From NCBI GenBank assembly GCA_963720725.1, contig CAVRGN010000013.1, positions 186,001 to 250,000 of the forward strand: 64,000 nucleotides of DNA, in the 5' to 3' direction. The DNA comes from Benzoatithermus sp963720725. GTDB taxonomy: Bacteria > Pseudomonadota > Alphaproteobacteria > Geminicoccales > Geminicoccaceae. Each line of letters begins with the position of its first letter. The first letter of the stretch is position 1. The position numbers and the translations under genes are program-made. The notes beneath the pieces were generated by a model. The model did no database searches, was not told the DNA's origin, and saw only the letters and a program-made list of their open reading frames with translations. Below, piece after piece: positions 60,160-64,000 of this stretch.

Positions 60160-61170
60160 ATGAGGTCATTCAAAGCGCTGGCGCTGGCCGCCGCGGCGGT
60201 CGCGTTCGGAGCCGGTGCGGTCAGCGCCGACACCTCCGACAAGCGCATCGCGCTGTCCAACAACTATGCCGGCAATTCCTGGCGCCAGGCCATGCTGCGC
60301 AGCTGGGACAAGGTCACCAAGGAAGCGGTCGCCGCCGGGGTCGTGGCCGCGGCCGACCCGTTCACCACGGCCGAGAACCAGGTGACCGAGCAGGCAGCAC
60401 AGATCCAGAACCTGGTGCTGCAGGGCTACGACGCCATCGTGCTCAACGCCGCCTCCCCGGACGCGCTCAACGGTGCCGTCAAGGAGGCCTGCGACGCCGG
60501 CGTCACCGTGGTCTCGTTCGACGGCATCGTCACCGAGCCCTGCGCCTGGCGGATCGCGGTCGACTTCAAGCAGATGGGCAAGGACGAGGTGCTCTACCTC
60601 GCCAAGCAGATGCCCGACGGCGGCGACCTGCTGGAGATCCGCGGGCTGGCCGGCGTGTTCGTCGACGACGAGATCAGCAAGGGCATCCACGAGGGCGTGG
60701 CCGAGAACCCGCAGTTCAAGATCGTGGGCTCGGTCCACGGCGACTGGGACCAGGCCAAGGCACAGGCCGCCGTGGCCGGCATCCTGCCCAGCCTGCCCGA
60801 GATCAAGGCGGTCGTGACCCAGGGCGGCGACGGCTACGGCGCCGCCCAGGCGTTCAAGGCGGCGGGCCGGCCGACGCCGCTGATCATCATGGGCAACCGC
60901 GAGGACGAGCTGGTCTGGTGGAAGGAGCAGAAGGACGCCAACGGCTACGAGACCATGTCGGTCTCGATCGCACCCGGCGTCTCGACCCTGGCCTTCTGGG
61001 TGGCGCAGCAGATCCTCGACGGCCAGGAGGTGCCCAAGGACCTGGTGGTGCCGTTCCTGCGCATCGATCAGGACAATCTGGAAGCCAACATCGCCACCAC
61101 CGAGAAGGGCGGCGTGGCCAACGTCGAATACTCGCTGGACGACGCCAAGCAGGTGATCGCTGGCAAGTAG
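60160..61170 (+). CDS. sugar ABC transporter substrate-binding protein (RbsB-type)
   Basis: This 336-residue periplasmic protein of the type-I (ribose/xylose) fold has a signal peptide (FKALALAAAAVAFGAGAVSA), IALSNNYAGNSWRQAMLRSW, AAQIQNLVLQGYDAIVLNAA, DALNGAVKEACDAGVTVVSFDG and AVVTQGGDGYGAAQAF. The start ATG 60160 has AGGGAGG upstream. It presents a sugar to the following ATPase and permeases. The specific sugar cannot be told. Promoter control is likely via the CRP-type site upstream. Confidence 0.92.
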   Translation: MRSFKALALAAAAVAFGAGAVSADTSDKRIALSNNYAGNSWRQAMLRSWDKVTKEAVAAGVVAAADPFTTAENQVTEQAAQIQNLVLQGYDAIVLNAASPDALNGAVKEACDAGVTVVSFDGIVTEPCAWRIAVDFKQMGKDEVLYLAKQMPDGGDLLEIRGLAGVFVDDEISKGIHEGVAENPQFKIVGSVHGDWDQAKAQAAVAGILPSLPEIKAVVTQGGDGYGAAQAFKAAGRPTPLIIMGNREDELVWWKEQKDANGYETMSVSIAPGVSTLAFWVAQQILDGQEVPKDLVVPFLRIDQDNLEANIATTEKGGVANVEYSLDDAKQVIAGK

Positions 61171-61177
61171 CGGCTGC

Positions 61178-62638
61178 ATGGCGGCAGCGCCGCCGATCGT
61201 CGGCCTGGACGGCGTCGAGCGCAGCTTCGGCGCCGTCCGCGCGCTGGCGGGGGTCGATCTCGCCTGCCGCGCCGGCGAATGCCTGGGCCTGGTCGGCCAC
61301 AACGGTGCCGGCAAGTCGACCCTGATGGCCGTGCTCGCCGGCACGCTGGCGCCGGACCGCGGCACCATCACGGTCGATGGCGACGACCAGACCGACCGCT
61401 ACGGCGTGGTCGGCGCCCTGCGCCACGGCGTGCGCTGCGTGTTCCAGGAACTGTCGCTCTGTCCCAATCTGAGCGTGGCCGAGAACACGCGCATCGTGCA
61501 CCCGTCCCTTGCCGGTCTCGGCTGGCGCGCCCGCGCCGGCCGCCTGATCGGCGCGGTGCTGGACGAGATCTTTCCCGGCCACGGCATCGCCCCTGGCGAC
61601 CTGGTCGGCGACCTCGCCATCGGTCAGCGGCAGCTGGTCGAGATCGCCCGCGCCTTCACCGCCACCGACGTCCCGGCGCGGCTGGTGATCCTGGACGAGC
61701 CGACCTCCTCGCTGGACGCCGTCGTCGCCGGCCAGCTCCTGGCGTTCGTGCGCCGGTTCGTCGCCGGCGGCGGCAGCTGCGTGCTGATCTCCCACCTCCT
61801 GGGCGAGATCCTGGAAGCCTCAGACCGGGTGGTGGTGATGCGCGACGGCCGCGTGGTCGCGGCGCGGCCGTCCGGCGGGTTCACCCGCGATACGCTGGTC
61901 GCCGCCATGGGCAACGTCGCGGAGGCGGGCCAGACGCCGGACGGGGCCGCCGCCGAGGCGCGCGCCCGGGCCGGGAGCCCGCTGGTTCGCGCCACCGCCG
62001 GCCGCGAGCTCGTGGCCCATGCGGGCGAGATCGTGGGCCTTGCCGGACTCGCCGGCCAGGGCCAGAGCGAGCTCCTGCGCAACCTGTTCGACGCCGCGGG
62101 GCGGCGCCGGCGCCCGGGCGTCGAGGTCCTGGGCAGTGCTGCACTGGTGGCCGGCGACCGGCAGACCGACGGCATCTTCCCGCTCTGGTCGATCGCGGCC
62201 AACATCAGCATCGGCTCCCTGCGCGCGCTGACCCGGCTGGGCCTGGTCGACCCGGCGGCCGAGGCCAGGCTCGCCGCCGGCTGGCGCGCGCGGATCGGCA
62301 TCCGCACCCCCGACATGGACGACAACATCCTGACGCTTTCGGGCGGCAACCAGCAGAAGGCCCTGTTCGCGCGCGCCCTGGGCTCGAACGCGGCGATCGT
62401 GCTCATGGACGACCCGATGCGCGGCGTCGACGTCGGCACCAAGCGCGAGGTCTACGCCATGATCCGGGCCGAGGCCGGGGCCGGACGCACTTTCGTCTGG
62501 TACACCACCGAGCTGGACGAGCTGCAGCATTGCGGCCACGTCTACGTCTTCCGCGAGGGGCGGATCGTCGCCGACCTGGCGCGCGCGGCGGCCACCGAGG
62601 AAGCCGTGCTGCACGCCTCGTTCGCGGAGCCGGCGTGA
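61178..62638 (+). CDS. sugar ABC transporter ATP-binding protein (RbsA-type, two NBDs)
   Basis: This 486-residue ATPase has two nucleotide-binding halves. The first has Walker A VGHNGAGKST, Walker B LVILDEPTSSLD and ISHLLGEI. The second has the degenerate Walker A of this family (GLAGLAGQGQSELL), LTLSGGNQQKALFARAL and IVLMDDPMRGVDVG. The asymmetric double NBD is typical of carbohydrate ABC importers of the CUT2 class. It starts eight bases after the binding-protein stop, and its own stop overlaps the permease start as GTGA. Confidence 0.94.
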   Translation: MAAAPPIVGLDGVERSFGAVRALAGVDLACRAGECLGLVGHNGAGKSTLMAVLAGTLAPDRGTITVDGDDQTDRYGVVGALRHGVRCVFQELSLCPNLSVAENTRIVHPSLAGLGWRARAGRLIGAVLDEIFPGHGIAPGDLVGDLAIGQRQLVEIARAFTATDVPARLVILDEPTSSLDAVVAGQLLAFVRRFVAGGGSCVLISHLLGEILEASDRVVVMRDGRVVAARPSGGFTRDTLVAAMGNVAEAGQTPDGAAAEARARAGSPLVRATAGRELVAHAGEIVGLAGLAGQGQSELLRNLFDAAGRRRRPGVEVLGSAALVAGDRQTDGIFPLWSIAANISIGSLRALTRLGLVDPAAEARLAAGWRARIGIRTPDMDDNILTLSGGNQQKALFARALGSNAAIVLMDDPMRGVDVGTKREVYAMIRAEAGAGRTFVWYTTELDELQHCGHVYVFREGRIVADLARAAATEEAVLHASFAEPA

Positions 62639-63573
62639 GCGGCGGCCTCCTGTCGCGCCGCACCTTGCGCGACGCCCTGCCGGCTCTGTCGCTGGCGGCG
62701 TTGCTGGCCGCCATCTTCTGGCTGCAGCCGCGCACCATGAGCTATGTCGGCCTCAACCTGATGCTGAACCTGGCGATCCCGATCGCGCTGGCGACCGTGG
62801 CCCAGATGTGCGTGATCACGGTCAACGACCTCGATCTCGGCATCGGCACCTATGTCGGCTTCGTCGCCTGCGTCGCCGCGACCTGGCTGGTCGAGACCCC
62901 GCTCCTGGGGATCGCGGCCCTGGCCGGCGGCATCCTGGTCTATGCCGCTCTGGGTGCTCTGATCCAGCTGCGCGGCCTGCCCTCGATCGTGGTCACGCTC
63001 GGCATGTCGTTCGTCTGGCTGGGCCTCTCGGTGCTGATCCTGCCCACGCCCGGCGGCAGGGCGCCCGAATGGGTGCGCTGGCTGATGACCCAAAAGCCCC
63101 TGCTGCCGCTGCCGATCATCGCCGCCGCCGTCATCGCGCTGGTCGCGCACCTGCTCCTCATGCGCACCCCCTACGGGGCCGTGCTGCGCGGCGCCGGCGG
63201 CAACCCTCGGGCCATCGAGCGCGCCGGCTGGTCGCTGCTCACGGTCAAGATGACCATGTTCGCCGCCGCCGGCTGCTTCGGCATGCTGGCCGGCCTGGCG
63301 CTGATCGGGCTCACCACCTCGGCCGACGCCAACATCGCCTTGCGCTACACGCTGCTGTCCATCGCCGGGGTGATCCTGGGGGGCGGCGAGTTCACCGGCG
63401 GCCGGGTCTCGCCGGTGGGGGCGGTGATCGGCGCCATGACCCTCACCCTGGCCGGCTCGTTCCTGTCCTTCCTGCGCATCCCGCCCGACTGGCAGATCGG
63501 TGCGCAGGGCGGCATCCTCATCATCGTGCTGGCCTTGCGCGTCCTGATCGACCGCAAGGGTGCCCGGCCGTGA
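62635..63573 (+). CDS. sugar ABC transporter permease (RbsC-type)
   Basis: This 312-residue inner-membrane permease of the CUT2 type has about eight to ten helices: ALSLAALLAAIFWL, GLNLMLNLAIPIALATVAQM, VNDLDLGIGTYVGFVAC, LPSIVVTLGMSFVWLG and GVILGGGEFTGGRVSPVGAV. The start is GTG 62635 overlapping the ATPase stop; its own stop overlaps the next GTG. It forms a heterodimeric channel with the following permease. Confidence 0.93.
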   Translation: MSGGLLSRRTLRDALPALSLAALLAAIFWLQPRTMSYVGLNLMLNLAIPIALATVAQMCVITVNDLDLGIGTYVGFVACVAATWLVETPLLGIAALAGGILVYAALGALIQLRGLPSIVVTLGMSFVWLGLSVLILPTPGGRAPEWVRWLMTQKPLLPLPIIAAAVIALVAHLLLMRTPYGAVLRGAGGNPRAIERAGWSLLTVKMTMFAAAGCFGMLAGLALIGLTTSADANIALRYTLLSIAGVILGGGEFTGGRVSPVGAVIGAMTLTLAGSFLSFLRIPPDWQIGAQGGILIIVLALRVLIDRKGARP

Positions 63574-64000
63574 CCCGGCTGCTCGCCAGGCCCTGGCTCT
63601 GGGCCTGGCTCGCCGCGGGCCTGGTCTGGCTCGCCACCGCCTTCGTCACCGGCGGCCAGGGCGGCGGCGAGGTGCTGACCGCGGCCTTCACCTTCGCCAC
63701 CTTCTACGTGATCGTCGGCCTGGGCCAGATGTTCGTGATCACGCTCGGCCCCGGCAATGTCGACCTCTCGATTCCGGCCACGATCACGCTGGCCGGTGCG
63801 GTCGCCACCAAGGTCATGGACACCCAGGACTCCATGATCCTGGCCGGGCTCCTGGTGGCGCTCGTGATCGGCGTCCTGGTCGGCTGCTTCAACTTCCTGT
63901 TGATCCTGGCCTTACGCATCCCGCCGATCATCGCCACGCTGTCCTCGAGCTTCCTGGTCCAGTCGGCGGCCATCGCCTATGGCCGCGGCCTGCGCATCAA
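63570..64000 (+). CDS. second sugar ABC permease, 5' part only
   Basis: Starting at GTG 63570 (overlapping the previous stop), about 143 residues are visible before the window ends. They include FATFYVIVGLGQMFVITLG, PGNVDLSIPATITLAGAVAT and LALRIPPIIATLSSSFLVQS, the first half of an RbsC-like permease. It is clearly a paralog of the preceding permease rather than a repeat of it. The C-terminal half lies outside the window. Confidence 0.9.
   Translation, partial: MTRLLARPWLWAWLAAGLVWLATAFVTGGQGGGEVLTAAFTFATFYVIVGLGQMFVITLGPGNVDLSIPATITLAGAVATKVMDTQDSMILAGLLVALVIGVLVGCFNFLLILALRIPPIIATLSSSFLVQSAAIAYGRGLRI

Overview
The window is uniformly GC-rich DNA from a bacterium, almost certainly an alphaproteobacterium. 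Three things point there. The F0 genes run atpI-atpB-atpE-atpF'-atpF with a separate b' subunit and no F1 genes beside them. The smc-dsbA-dciA-mutY neighbourhood is typical of the class. There are formyltransferase/hydrolase (fhc) genes of the methanopterin type and many TRAP/ABC uptake systems. A rhodospirillales-like lineage is plausible but cannot be proved from the sequence. No tRNA, rRNA, CRISPR array, phage or insertion sequence was recognised.

Layout. 1-0.6 kb: 5' end of an SDR gene and a decayed vapBC toxin-antitoxin locus. 0.6-3.2 kb: ATP synthase F0 operon. 3.3-12.3 kb: chromosome and cell-envelope housekeeping (smc, dsbA-like, dciA, mutY, yraN, rsmI, lpoA-like). 12.4-15.4 kb: a REC-GGDEF-EAL protein with all three catalytic sites degenerate, convergent with an intact diguanylate cyclase. 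15.5-17.2 kb: three overlapping exported or membrane proteins of unknown function. 17.2-23 kb: glyA, a coupled nitrilase/C45 hydrolase pair, a secreted beta-sandwich protein and a secreted seven-bladed propeller with exact 174-nt repeats. 23.3-32 kb: an ATP-grasp enzyme and a beta-hydroxy-acid module (SDR, lambda-crystallin-type dehydrogenase, GFA protein, BKACE), then a class III cyclase, a FlK-like thioesterase and two paralogous FG-GAP propellers. 32-37 kb: an ABC importer with an FAH hydrolase under a divergent GntR/FCD regulator. 37.6-42.1 kb: a cluster with immune-type domains (TIR-TM-FGE, a double SLATT-like membrane protein, and a DRHyd-TPR-SLOG protein). This is the best candidate for an undescribed system. 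42-49 kb: hydroxybutyrate oligomer hydrolase, glcD, a Pro/Gly repeat protein, an aldo-keto reductase and a DUF4396 protein. 48.8-55.6 kb: a UspA/TRAP-TAXI transporter, glutaminase and an AGCS symporter. 55.7-59.9 kb: fhcD-fhcC-folP-like-ltnD-like-GNAT. 60-64 kb: sugar ABC transporter preceded by a perfect CRP-type palindrome; the last permease runs off the end.

Six otherwise normal genes (yraN, SDR, BKACE, ABC permease, ABC binding protein, aldo-keto reductase) are each broken by what looks like single-base insertions, one of them carrying two. They have no further decay. This looks as much like residual insertion errors in the assembly as like gene loss. The vapBC remnant is different: it has a frameshift, a stop codon and a deletion, and is a true relic.

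Most coupled genes are visible from start/stop overlaps (ATGA or GTGA), and start codons were chosen by Shine-Dalgarno spacing and family N-termini. Several starts are non-ATG (smc TTG, atpB GTG, fhcD GTG, the TPR-SLOG gene TTG, rsmI GTG).
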